Below, one piece after another: positions 8,215-16,865 of a stretch of 57,353 nucleotides of DNA (positions are counted from its first letter, which is position 1; each line of letters begins with the position of its first letter). The stretch spans positions 1 through 57,353 of the forward strand of contig PAQF01000042.1 of assembly GCA_002709695.1 (NCBI GenBank), in the 5' to 3' direction. The DNA comes from Candidatus Poribacteria bacterium. GTDB lineage: Bacteria > Poribacteria > WGA-4E > UBA9662. The translations under genes and the position numbers were made by a program. The notes below the pieces were generated by a model. It made no database searches. It saw nothing but the letters and a program-made list of their open reading frames with translations, and was not told the DNA's origin.

Positions 8215-9117
8215 TTGTCAGATTATATTAATCCCTATTCAAGTTCACGTCGTTGGTTAAGAGGTAATTTGCATGGGCATACTTGTTGCGGGAAGTTTAT
8301 GGATGCTGCTGTAAGTGGACAGATCTATGCCAACCTAGGCTATGATTTCATGGCTATTACTGATCATAATCTCGTCCATGACTTAAATCAATGGAAATCA
8401 TGGCAGGAACAGGTTGATCTGATAATTATTCCAGGTGAAGAAAATGGAAGTACTGACCATATCCTTGAAATTGGAGTTTCATCGGTTACATCTACTTTAA
8501 GTGAAAGTTATGTTGCTCGTGCTGAAGCTTTAAGAGATGCCGGAGGTTTTATCGTTGGTTGTCATCCACAAGAGTATCCAGATCGAGGAGAAAAGAACAT
8601 AAGTGATGCCGCCGAAATCCTTCACGGGTTTGAATTATTCAATGGTCTTCGGGAAGGACGGGGGTTTGATGAGATGGCTAACGTTGATTTATGGGATAGG
8701 ATCTTGACTCAGGGTCGTAGGGTCTGGGGGGTTGCTACGGATGATTTTCATTGTGCTTACATTACGCCTGGACATGGTTGGGTTTGTGTCCAAGTCCCGG
8801 AAGATAGTTCAGAGAAAGTTCCTTGGAGAACTATTGTCCAGCAGCTAAAAAAAGGCGCGTTTTTTGCCAGCACTTATTCTGCATTTGAAGAAATTATCTT
8901 GGAAGATGGCGTTTTGCAGGTTACTACGAATCAATCACGAGAAATCCGAATTGTTGCGGATGGAGGTCAAGTCATTCACCAAGTTGAGGGAACAAGCTTG
9001 GAATGGTGCGTTGAATCTAATTTGACTTACTTTCGGATTGAATCGATAAATGGTGTCAAGCGAGCATGGAGCCAACCGTTTTTTTCAACAAACCATAGTG
9101 AAGATGCTGCTGATTAA
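8215..9117 (+). CDS. PHP-domain metal-dependent phosphoesterase
   Basis: 300 residues with the PHP metal-site motifs in order: NLHGHT (H20, H22), AITDHN (about 47-52), PGEEN, GCHP (about 117) and ATDDFH (about 175). PHP proteins hydrolyse phosphate esters such as histidinol phosphate or nucleotides using two or three divalent metals. The C-terminal 100 residues look beta-rich. The TTG start has AAGGGAG about 10 nt upstream. It lies in the same run as the MoaD/MoeB pair, 21 nt after the E1-like gene, so a role in processing a phosphorylated cofactor intermediate is possible but unproven. Confidence 0.82.
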   Translation: MSDYINPYSSSRRWLRGNLHGHTCCGKFMDAAVSGQIYANLGYDFMAITDHNLVHDLNQWKSWQEQVDLIIIPGEENGSTDHILEIGVSSVTSTLSESYVARAEALRDAGGFIVGCHPQEYPDRGEKNISDAAEILHGFELFNGLREGRGFDEMANVDLWDRILTQGRRVWGVATDDFHCAYITPGHGWVCVQVPEDSSEKVPWRTIVQQLKKGAFFASTYSAFEEIILEDGVLQVTTNQSREIRIVADGGQVIHQVEGTSLEWCVESNLTYFRIESINGVKRAWSQPFFSTNHSEDAAD

Positions 9118-9160
9118 CTTGATTTTCTTAAGGGTGTTAAGTATTTAGGGATACTGTTTG

Positions 9161-10324
9161 ATGAATCGAATTTTTTCTTTGATCAGTGGGTTGTTATTTT
9201 TTTATTGTGTATCTGCTTTCCCTTGCCGTTTTACTGTGCGTGAAGTTGGTTTTTCCAATGTTGTGCCGCAGTTCTATCATTTATATTGTTATGTTGATAA
9301 CCGAACTGAAGCTGGGATTATTTCTGCTTTTAACCAAATTTCTTTTACATATTTCATTGATACTAATGTTAAGGGCAAAGTGATTTACCGCGACCAAGTC
9401 AGTAATTTGCATCCCGCTAAATCTTTTCAGGAATGGGAACATGAAGAGTTCCCATCCGTTATCTTGGTGTCACCAAATGAAACTTCAATTGTTTTTCCAT
9501 TACCACCAAATAAAAGTGGGATCCGGAGTCTGGTTGAACAAATAATTCAATCTGGTACACGGGATCAAATTCTACAGGCTGCGATCCAGACCTATGGAGT
9601 GGTTTTACTTGTTGAAGGAAAGGATTCGGCAGAAAATCGGCGTGCCAGTTCTGCAATTCGCCTAGCTATTGAACGAATCAAAGATAAAATTCCTGAAATG
9701 CCTAAACCGGTGAATGAATTGCCAAGGGCAATTACTCTTTCGTATCAAGACAGAGATCAGGAAAAGATTTTATTATGGAGTTTAACGGGAAAAACGGAAC
9801 TGGGAGAGGGCCCTTTTGCTATTGTGTTGTATGGTCGTGGCAGACAGATTGGTCCACTTATAGAAGGTAATCAGATTACGACAGGAAATTTGGTTAATAC
9901 GTTGTCATTAATTGGCGCTGATTGTGAGTGTGGGCTTGACAGGTCTACTATGCTAGGAACTATGATACCTCTCAAATGGGACCAATCAATGCAAGCTGAT
10001 TTAGTCAAACAGCTTGGTTTTGACCCGGAAAGCCCCATGATTAAAAATGAAATCAGCCAGATTTTGTCCAAAACGCCTGCTTTCCCGGGACAAGATGTGT
10101 CTGAGGATCCATTGTTAGGGTATACTGAATTTACAGTGGCGTTTGAGTCGGATTCGGCCATGGAATCGGTTGAGGTGAGCGCTAATTCTATTGATTCCAA
10201 TGTTCCGGAGTCTTCTGCTGTTACTCCGCCAATTTGGTTGTCGTTGATTATAGTCATCTTGTTAGGACTTGCTATACTTAATTCCGGTATCTTGGTGTTT
10301 TTGCGAAATCGGAAGAATTCTTGA
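9161..10324 (+). CDS. Extracytoplasmic protein with signal peptide and C-terminal membrane anchor, unknown function
   Basis: 387 residues. An N-terminal hydrophobic segment with an FYCVSAFPC end looks like a signal peptide or first anchor. A single membrane segment near 358-380 is followed by the basic tail FLRNRKNS, so the bulk should lie outside the cytoplasm. Notable stretches are PCRFTVREVGF just after the signal, ILVSPNETSIVFPLPPN, and a two-cysteine ADCECGLDR. I do not recognise a catalytic domain. Its stop is next to the FtsX-like gene start (10321, overlap 4 nt), so the two are likely partners. A TTG three bases upstream is an alternative start. Confidence 0.7.
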   Translation: MNRIFSLISGLLFFYCVSAFPCRFTVREVGFSNVVPQFYHLYCYVDNRTEAGIISAFNQISFTYFIDTNVKGKVIYRDQVSNLHPAKSFQEWEHEEFPSVILVSPNETSIVFPLPPNKSGIRSLVEQIIQSGTRDQILQAAIQTYGVVLLVEGKDSAENRRASSAIRLAIERIKDKIPEMPKPVNELPRAITLSYQDRDQEKILLWSLTGKTELGEGPFAIVLYGRGRQIGPLIEGNQITTGNLVNTLSLIGADCECGLDRSTMLGTMIPLKWDQSMQADLVKQLGFDPESPMIKNEISQILSKTPAFPGQDVSEDPLLGYTEFTVAFESDSAMESVEVSANSIDSNVPESSAVTPPIWLSLIIVILLGLAILNSGILVFLRNRKNS

Positions 10325-11355
10325 TGCTAATTCTGGTTCTGAAAGAGATTGTACACCGTAAGACTCATTTTTTCTTGAGTGCGCTTTCTGTAATAGTTGC
10401 TGTTGCTTTGTTTGTATCTTGTTTTACTATGGGAACGGCATCTAAACACGAGACAAGTCGTCTTATGCGTGAAATGGGCTTCAACCTACGGATTATACCA
10501 AAAGATACAGATATGGCAAATTTTTGGAGTGTAGGTTTTTCTGAGGTAACTATGCCCCATGAATATATCGATCGCATCAGCGACTACCCTGGTATTTCGT
10601 ACGAACATTTAACTGCGACATTACAGCAACGGGTTCGGTGGCGAGGAATCGATCTAATCCTAACCGGCTTTTCTTCATCAGTTACTGGGAAGAAAAAACC
10701 GATGGTGTATGAAATTGAGTCAGGAAAAATCCATGTTGGTTACGAAATTTCCAAAAAATTTAACCTTGAACGTGGGCAGAAGATAACGATTTTAGGCTAT
10801 GATTTTTTGATTGAAAGATGTTTGCCTGAAAGTGGTAGTGCCGATGATGTTCGGGTACAGATGTTGTTGAGTGACGCCCAGAAAGCTCTAGATTTACAAG
10901 GAAGAATTAATGAGATTCGTGCTATTGATTGTTTATGTTTAGAGCAGAGTGAAGATGCTATTGGGATGCTTCGGTCAGAATTAGAACGTATACTGCCTAC
11001 AGCCAAAGTTACCCAAGTAAAATCCGTTGCCAAAGCGCGCAATGATCAGCGGAAGATGGCCAATAAATATTTTGTTTTTATCATACCTGTTGTAGTTATT
11101 GGTTGTCTCGTATGGTTGGGGATGATGATGGTTACAAACGTACGAGATCGGCACGCAGAAATTGGCTTGATGCGTGCACTAGGTTACGGTTCAAGCAAGA
11201 TTGCGTTACTGTTCTTGGGGAAATCGGTGATTATTGGTCTAATTGGAGCTCTGTTTGGTTTTCTCTTGGGTACATACTTAGCTCTACGGATTGGACCTAT
11301 GATTTTTAGGCTTACTGCTAACCAGGTTTACCCGATGTATAGTTTGCTGGTCTAG
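10321..11355 (+). CDS. FtsX/MacB-like ABC permease, cut short by an in-frame TAG
   Basis: 344 residues to the first stop. There is one membrane segment near the N terminus (about 17-38), an extracytoplasmic domain, then membrane segments near 243-265 and 290-320, with RHAEIGLMRALGYGSSKIALLF typical of FtsX-like permeases (shown here only as a family signature across about 276-297). The same frame continues after TAG 11353-11355 for 32 codons, ending NPVVSLRQD at 11451 with stop TAG 11452. That extension supplies the missing last membrane segment and the family-typical end (A..P...LR). The gene is thus disrupted by one amber codon, or the read contains an error. No MacB-type ATPase lies nearby. 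Confidence 0.8.
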   Translation: MMLILVLKEIVHRKTHFFLSALSVIVAVALFVSCFTMGTASKHETSRLMREMGFNLRIIPKDTDMANFWSVGFSEVTMPHEYIDRISDYPGISYEHLTATLQQRVRWRGIDLILTGFSSSVTGKKKPMVYEIESGKIHVGYEISKKFNLERGQKITILGYDFLIERCLPESGSADDVRVQMLLSDAQKALDLQGRINEIRAIDCLCLEQSEDAIGMLRSELERILPTAKVTQVKSVAKARNDQRKMANKYFVFIIPVVVIGCLVWLGMMMVTNVRDRHAEIGLMRALGYGSSKIALLFLGKSVIIGLIGALFGFLLGTYLALRIGPMIFRLTANQVYPMYSLLV

Positions 11356-11489
11356 TCAATAGTGATTACACCGATTTTTTCTGCCTTTTCCAGTTTTATT
11401 CCTGCCATGATTGCTGTTTCAGCTAACCCTGTTGTTTCTCTACGGCAGGATTAGTTCTGTTGTTATAATTTTATTCTGATATAGATGAT

Positions 11490-12473
11490 TTAGGTCTCTT
11501 TCATAGGCAAGTGAACCTTAACCTTTTCTGTTGCCGAATGGTAACTTGCCAGTACAACTTCAACAGCATGCTTTCCTGCTCTACCATCAACCATAGGTGT
11601 TTTTCCTTCATGAATACAGTTGACAAAGTGTGTTAGTTCTCCTTCTACTCCATGAGGTACGCTGCGGTCAGGTGACATTTTCTGCCACTCTGACTGGCCA
11701 ATTTTCTTGAGATAAGCTGTGTCTGTTTGCATATTTAGCTTAAGAGATCCTTTTGTACCATCGATAATGGTATCGTTGGTACCTCTGGCGCCCATAAAAC
11801 TCCCCCACCTAAGAATACCAACTACTTCAGAATCGTATCGAACCAAGGTAATAGTATAATCTTCCCAGTCTTTGTGTCCAGAATAACTGCCAACTTCTGC
11901 CGAAACGGTAACCGCGGTTCCTCCAAACCAATTGATGAGGTCCGATTTGTGTATTCCATTTTCCAAGAGGCCGCCGATTGATCCGTACCAATTTGAGGGT
12001 CGACTACGTGGGCAACTATATGGTCCTGTATAATCGGTTTCAATGTAAACGACATCCCCAATTTCACTTTGATCAATCAACTTTTTTCCAAGTGCATGTA
12101 CTGGATAAAAACGTAGAACCTGACCAACCATTAAAAAAGTCCCTGCTTCATCTGATGCTTGGATCATCGCCTCGGAATCAGCCAAATCGACAGAAAGCGG
12201 CTTTTCACAAAAAGTGTGGACATTCATTTTCGCCGCGTTGACCACAACCTCTCGATGGGCAGATGGCGGAGTAGATACTATCACACCATCAACTATTTCA
12301 AGGAGTTGGTGGTAGTTTTGAAAAGCTTGAATTTTGTGTTTCGATGCAACCTGTTCTGCTGCTTCAAGCCGCAGGTCTGCTACCCCAACAAACTCACAAT
12401 TCTTAACCTGAGGAAGGGTATTGCAATGTGCTCCTCCCATTCCTCCAACTCCAATAACTCCAATGCGAATCAT
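11490..12473 (-). CDS. Gfo/Idh/MocA-family sugar oxidoreductase
   Basis: 327 residues. The NAD(P)-binding Rossmann start is IRIGVIGVGGMGGAH, the signature FCEKPLSVD appears near residue 90, and the histidine of GIHKSDLINW lies in the likely active site. This family oxidises or epimerises sugars, inositols and related alcohols. The gene lies 21 nt downstream of the dehydrogenase gene on the same strand, so the two form an operon read away from the DUF6807 gene. It converges with the FtsX gene, leaving 35 nt between its end and the last possible FtsX codon. Substrate not determinable from sequence. Confidence 0.9.
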   Translation of the reverse strand: MIRIGVIGVGGMGGAHCNTLPQVKNCEFVGVADLRLEAAEQVASKHKIQAFQNYHQLLEIVDGVIVSTPPSAHREVVVNAAKMNVHTFCEKPLSVDLADSEAMIQASDEAGTFLMVGQVLRFYPVHALGKKLIDQSEIGDVVYIETDYTGPYSCPRSRPSNWYGSIGGLLENGIHKSDLINWFGGTAVTVSAEVGSYSGHKDWEDYTITLVRYDSEVVGILRWGSFMGARGTNDTIIDGTKGSLKLNMQTDTAYLKKIGQSEWQKMSPDRSVPHGVEGELTHFVNCIHEGKTPMVDGRAGKHAVEVVLASYHSATEKVKVHLPMKET

Positions 12474-12494
12474 AAGATGACTCCTGAGATAAAT

Positions 12495-13532
12495 TTATTG
12501 ACATACATGTACTTTTATCGCTCCAGATTTTTTATCGGCAGAGATCTGGAAAGCTTCAGAAATTTCAGTTAATGGTAACCGATGTGTTACTAGTTTTGTG
12601 GCGTCTACCTTGCCAGATTCGACTAAGTCTATACTGGCTTGAAAATCTGTTTCCATTCCACTGTAGCCGTAGCAGTTAGATCCAGTAACCATAACCTCAG
12701 ACCAAACAATTCGACTGAGTTCAACTTCCAGTGGTTTATAATACCCCGCGACCAGAACCACTGATCCTCGGGGGCGAACAATTGCTAAGGCCTCGTTGAA
12801 ATTCTGTCCTCCCCCAACAGTTTCAATAGCAACATCCATCCTACAACCGTCTGTTAAATTCATCACATACTCTTTTAAATCCACTTTATTGATATCTACG
12901 ATGTGATCTGCACCGAGTTCTTGGGCCAACTTATGTTGTTGGTCATATTTGACGGTAATCAAAGTTTCTTTTATACCAGCAGCTTTGGCTACTGCTAGAC
13001 AGAGTTGTCCTATTGTCCCACCTCCGATAATTGCTAGACGGTCCTGATATGATGCTTTGGATTGGGCCACCGCTCGGTACGAAACAGCTAGTGGTTCGAT
13101 TAAAGCACCTTCTTCAAAACTCATGGTATCTGGCAACTTGAATAATCCTGAGGTGTGTGCAGTGGTATACTCGGCAAAACCGCCATGCATGTTATGGGAG
13201 ATCCATTTCCTATCGTGGCAAAAATTATAAAGACCTTTTTGACAATAGGAGCATGAACCACAATGAGAGAAGCATTCAATAACAACCTTGTCACCAACTT
13301 TAAATTCGGTAATGGTGTCACCTACCTCGGCGACAATACCACAGGTCTCATGGCCAGCTGCAAGCGTGTCGGATTGGGGCCAGTTTCCGAAGTAACTATG
13401 CAGATCACTACCGCAAATGCCTGTTTGTTTGGTGTCTACAACTAAGTATCCAGCAGGGGGGGAGAGCATCTCAACTTCTTGGATTTCGATTTCTTGTATT
13501 CCTGAATAAATTGCTGCTTTCATCTGGTCCAT
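12495..13532 (-). CDS. Zinc-dependent alcohol/polyol dehydrogenase (MDR family)
   Basis: 345 residues of the medium-chain dehydrogenase family. The catalytic-zinc region is GICGSDLHSYFG and GHETCG. The structural-zinc cluster has four cysteines spaced as in CFSHCGSCSYCQKG plus NFC. The cofactor loop is IIGGGTIGQLC. It probably oxidises a polyol or sugar alcohol with NAD(P), similar to sorbitol or threonine dehydrogenases. The first ATG at 13532 is favoured by GAGAGG 7 nt upstream; the ATG three codons later is an alternative. Expression should come from the divergent promoter at 13579-13606. Confidence 0.9.
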   Translation of the reverse strand: MDQMKAAIYSGIQEIEIQEVEMLSPPAGYLVVDTKQTGICGSDLHSYFGNWPQSDTLAAGHETCGIVAEVGDTITEFKVGDKVVIECFSHCGSCSYCQKGLYNFCHDRKWISHNMHGGFAEYTTAHTSGLFKLPDTMSFEEGALIEPLAVSYRAVAQSKASYQDRLAIIGGGTIGQLCLAVAKAAGIKETLITVKYDQQHKLAQELGADHIVDINKVDLKEYVMNLTDGCRMDVAIETVGGGQNFNEALAIVRPRGSVVLVAGYYKPLEVELSRIVWSEVMVTGSNCYGYSGMETDFQASIDLVESGKVDATKLVTHRLPLTEISEAFQISADKKSGAIKVHVCQ

Positions 13533-13578
13533 TGCTTTCCTCTCGTTGCTAAACGAATTTAGAGATTACAAATATACA

Positions 13579-13652
13579 ATTATAGCAAACATGTCCAATT
13601 TTGCAATAGCATGAATCATTCCTATTGCAAATTGTTTTGCCTCTGCTATAAT
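13579..13652. promoter_or_regulatory. Symmetric divergent promoter with shared operator-like inverted repeat
   Basis: On the + strand TTGCAA (13625-13630) stands 16 nt before TATAAT (13647-13652). On the - strand TTGCAA (13601-13606) stands 16 nt before TATAAT (ATTATA, 13579-13584). The two -35 elements are the inner cores of the inverted repeat TTTGCAATAG (13600-13609)/CTATTGCAAA (13622-13631). A regulator binding this repeat would cover both -35 boxes and control the dehydrogenase operon and the DUF6807 gene together. Confidence 0.7.
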
Positions 13653-13754
13653 TCTATGGCTCGGTCCGAATTTTTTCGCCAACGCTTTTAGAAGAAGTTG
13701 ATATTAGTATTTATATATGGAGTTCATGTGGCTTTCGAGAGTGAAATTGTCTAA

Positions 13755-15008
13755 ATGGAGACGATGAGAATACCAATTCAGATAGAATCGCTGCTTGGTA
13801 TGGGTTCTGATTTTCCCGTATCTCTACCTGTTGATTTTTCTCAGATTATTGCTTTGGATCGACGGGGCGATCAGATGCTAGATCTCTTTTCCTTACGTTT
13901 GTTACAGCGGGAGAAAGATGGAATCTTGGTGAAGGTTCCTGTTCAGTTTACACCTGATCAACCGGGAAGTGAATCAGGAAAGTTGGATTGGTTAGTTCCT
14001 TCTGGGAGCAACCATCGAACATTCTCGCTCCTGTTGGATTTGTATGATGCTGAAGCTACCATGCAAGGTTCTATTTTAGGTGACAAAGTTTTCGATGATG
14101 CGGGGCATGCAGTACCTCTGCCGTACTTTCCGAGAATGCAAGCTGTACCTGTGCCTGAGAGCAAATTATCCATTCAGCGTGATGGCGTAGAAGTGCTTGG
14201 TTATCAATATGGAACATATGGTGATTATTCTATACGTCCTTTTTTCTTTCCTGTAGTTGGTCCCTCAGGTAGATACCTCACACGGATTGGACATCCTCAT
14301 GATCCCGTTGGCCACCACCATCACTATTCAGTTTGGTTAGCCTATCATTTTATTAATGATGTCAATTTTTGGTCAGATGAGGAAACGTCTGGCAAGCAGG
14401 TTCATCAGAGGTTTTCCCGCTTTTTTGATGGGCCTGTATTAGCTGGTTTTGAGTCAGTTGTCGATTGGCAAACACCAGATGGTGAACCAATCATGAGAGA
14501 AATTAAACGAGCAAGAGTCTATCCCCAGTTAGATGACGAATTTTTGATAGACCTACAATTTTCCTTTTCACCGGTAAATAAGATTGTACATCTTAAGCAG
14601 ACATCCTTCGGTTTCCTCGGCGTTCGAATGGCAAAGAGCATAGGAGTTTTTGATGGTAGTGGACTCATACAGAATTCCGAAGGTGCTGTTAATGAACGAG
14701 AGGTCTTTCATAAAGCAGCATCGTGGTGCGACTATTCTGGACTCGTTACGGATACACTGAGGAATGGAATAGCTGTTTTTGACCATCCTGATAATCCACA
14801 TTATCCATCACATTGGCATGTGCGTAGTGATGGTTGGATGTCTCCATGTCATTTTCTTCATCATGGTCATCAAATTGGTTTAGATGAAACATTACAACTA
14901 AATTATCGCCTTTTGGTACACAATGGTGACGTTAATGATGCTGATATACAGAAAAAGTATGATCAATATGTTCGGCCTCCCAAAGTCAAAATTGGTTCAC
15001 TTGGTTAA
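13755..15008 (+). CDS. DUF6807 (PmoA-like) family protein
   Basis: 417 residues. The signature of the family is clear: RPFFFPVVGPSGRYLTRIG, then HPHDPVGHHHHYSVWLAY (about 200-217). Further on are FFDGPV and a long beta-rich C terminus. DUF6807 proteins are common near sugar dehydrogenases in Planctomycetes and Poribacteria-like genomes and are thought to act in carbohydrate metabolism, but a biochemical role is not established that I can cite. The run of histidines suggests a metal or sugar site. It is transcribed away from the ADH/Gfo pair through the shared control region, which supports a common pathway. Confidence 0.85.
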   Translation: METMRIPIQIESLLGMGSDFPVSLPVDFSQIIALDRRGDQMLDLFSLRLLQREKDGILVKVPVQFTPDQPGSESGKLDWLVPSGSNHRTFSLLLDLYDAEATMQGSILGDKVFDDAGHAVPLPYFPRMQAVPVPESKLSIQRDGVEVLGYQYGTYGDYSIRPFFFPVVGPSGRYLTRIGHPHDPVGHHHHYSVWLAYHFINDVNFWSDEETSGKQVHQRFSRFFDGPVLAGFESVVDWQTPDGEPIMREIKRARVYPQLDDEFLIDLQFSFSPVNKIVHLKQTSFGFLGVRMAKSIGVFDGSGLIQNSEGAVNEREVFHKAASWCDYSGLVTDTLRNGIAVFDHPDNPHYPSHWHVRSDGWMSPCHFLHHGHQIGLDETLQLNYRLLVHNGDVNDADIQKKYDQYVRPPKVKIGSLG

Positions 15009-15023
15009 TGTAACGGAACGGTA

Positions 15024-16760
15024 ATGAAAAAGAATAGATTCATCCTTGTGTTTTTTGTTTTTTTGATGTCTTGTTGTTTCCAGATTAGGGGCCATACTCA
15101 AGTGCAAGGAGGAACTCAAGCTCAATTCCAAGTTGGTAGCTTGTTTGTTGAATTTCAGACAGCTAATAGTTTTAGAGAAGGATATGCAAGTATATCGGTT
15201 AAACGTGCTAACGAACTTCGTAGCAAATTTGGGTATATTAGCAAAGAAGGGAAAAAAGCGATTGATTTTCGATTTGATGAAGTCAAAGATTTTTCTGAAG
15301 GGTTAGCAGCTGTTAAAATCGGTGTCCATTGGGGGTACATAGACATGTCAGGAATCTATGTTATTCCATCACAGTTTGATGAGGTGTATTCTTTCTCTGG
15401 GGAGAGTGCCTGTGTCGGGATTGGCCCAGCCAAATCTCGTAAGTATGGTTATATTGATAAGCGCGGAAAATACATTATCAATCCTCAGTTTGAGGAACCG
15501 GATCGTTTCGCAAACAAGTTTTTGGTTGTTAAGCGAAGAAGTAAGGTCAAAAGTAAGACTGTCGTCAAATATGGATATAGATACCTTGGTAGTAATAAAG
15601 AAAAATTTGATCGTAATGAAGAAAAGGATTTTCCATTTGTTTATGATGAAGCGTATTTATTCACTGAGTATGGACTTGCCCGCGTAAAACAGGGAACAAC
15701 ATATGTGCATATCAGAAGCGATGAGGGAGGTCTTGCGTCTGGATCTGGTACACCAGAATGGGATTCAGGTGAGTCAGGAACTCAGGTCTCAAGATATGCT
15801 GAAGCTTCCGATTTTTCCGAGGGGTTCGCCTTTGTGAAATACGATAAATTGTCCTCGGCATCCGATACTCCAGAGTTTTCAGATGACTCAGAGAAAAAGG
15901 TTATTAACTTTGATCAGTATACTTATATAAATATGGAAGGCAATCCTGTTGGAGAATTCCAATTTGACTTCGCAGATGATTTTTCAAATGGCTTGGCTAG
16001 GATTGGTAAGAAGGAGGAAGGTAGTAGTACATTCAAATATGGTTACATAAATACTGAGGGGGAGGTTGTGATTATTCCCCAATTTGATTTCGCAGATGAT
16101 TTCTCTGCATCAGGCTTGGCGAGGGTTAATATTGGTGGGGTACAGCAAGAAGCCCATAAAACCGTTAAAGGTGGTAGGTATGGTTATATTAACGGTGAGG
16201 GCGAGATTGTGATTAATCCGAAATTTGCCGTTGCCAAGAATTTTTCTGAAGGATTGGCATATGTTATGACAGCTGATACTACCTTAAAACGCGGATATAT
16301 TTCTGCTGATTATTCGGAGGAATTTGCTATTGAGCTGGATCTTAGTCTTGTTTATGCATTTTCTACTGAGGGGGCGAATTCGGATGAAGATCTGGCGTTA
16401 ATATCTCTTGATCGTGATGGGAGACAAAAATATGGATATATTGATCGGTTAGGTAAGGTTGTTATATCTCCTATGTTTGATCTTGCCAGTAATTTCCAGT
16501 TTGATTTAGCCTGTGTTGGCACTGGAAACGGAAGAAATCTAAGATATGGATATATTGATAAAACCGGTAATTATGTTATTGAGCCATCTTTTAATGATGC
16601 CGGAGATTTTTTTCAGGTACTGCAGGATGTTAACGCGGGTCGCCTCGACAACTTCCCACCGCTTGCTCGGGTAGAGATTGATGGTAAAGTGTCTTACATC
16701 AACAAAAAGGGAAACATAATCAATCCGGATGACACTCAGTCTTTAGGAAAACGTAGGTGA
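15024..16760 (+). CDS. Secreted WG-repeat protein
   Basis: 578 residues. The N terminus (FILVFFVFLMSCC) is a signal peptide and may be a lipobox (LMSC). The rest is a series of WG repeats of about 35-50 residues with the pattern YGYID..G..VI.PQFD.A.DFS.GLA.V, seen about eight to ten times (for example at YINTEGEVVIIPQFDFADDF). The spacers are rich in Ser, Asp and Glu. WG repeats form beta-structures of unknown ligand in secreted or surface proteins. The gene starts 15 nt after the DUF6807 stop and may be cotranscribed. It lacks the C-terminal NPETWIP tag seen on the other WG protein in the window. Confidence 0.85.
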   Translation: MKKNRFILVFFVFLMSCCFQIRGHTQVQGGTQAQFQVGSLFVEFQTANSFREGYASISVKRANELRSKFGYISKEGKKAIDFRFDEVKDFSEGLAAVKIGVHWGYIDMSGIYVIPSQFDEVYSFSGESACVGIGPAKSRKYGYIDKRGKYIINPQFEEPDRFANKFLVVKRRSKVKSKTVVKYGYRYLGSNKEKFDRNEEKDFPFVYDEAYLFTEYGLARVKQGTTYVHIRSDEGGLASGSGTPEWDSGESGTQVSRYAEASDFSEGFAFVKYDKLSSASDTPEFSDDSEKKVINFDQYTYINMEGNPVGEFQFDFADDFSNGLARIGKKEEGSSTFKYGYINTEGEVVIIPQFDFADDFSASGLARVNIGGVQQEAHKTVKGGRYGYINGEGEIVINPKFAVAKNFSEGLAYVMTADTTLKRGYISADYSEEFAIELDLSLVYAFSTEGANSDEDLALISLDRDGRQKYGYIDRLGKVVISPMFDLASNFQFDLACVGTGNGRNLRYGYIDKTGNYVIEPSFNDAGDFFQVLQDVNAGRLDNFPPLARVEIDGKVSYINKKGNIINPDDTQSLGKRR

Positions 16761-16865
16761 GTTTTCGATTCGTTTTAGCTTGTATTTTCTTCAATGTTAA
16801 TTCCTTTGTCATCAATTTAGGAATTTTTAGATCTAAAAAAATTGTACGGTAGCATGAGGCAAGAT

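Noticed and set aside
10321-11454. Reassignment of TAG to an amino acid to explain the split FtsX-like gene
   Set aside because: TAG serves as the ordinary stop of other clear genes, for example the isomerase at 1559 and the protease at 28407, and no sign of a special tRNA is in the window.
12495-13532. Calling the dehydrogenase threonine dehydrogenase or sorbitol dehydrogenase specifically
   Set aside because: Both belong to the same MDR family and the sequence does not separate them by eye.
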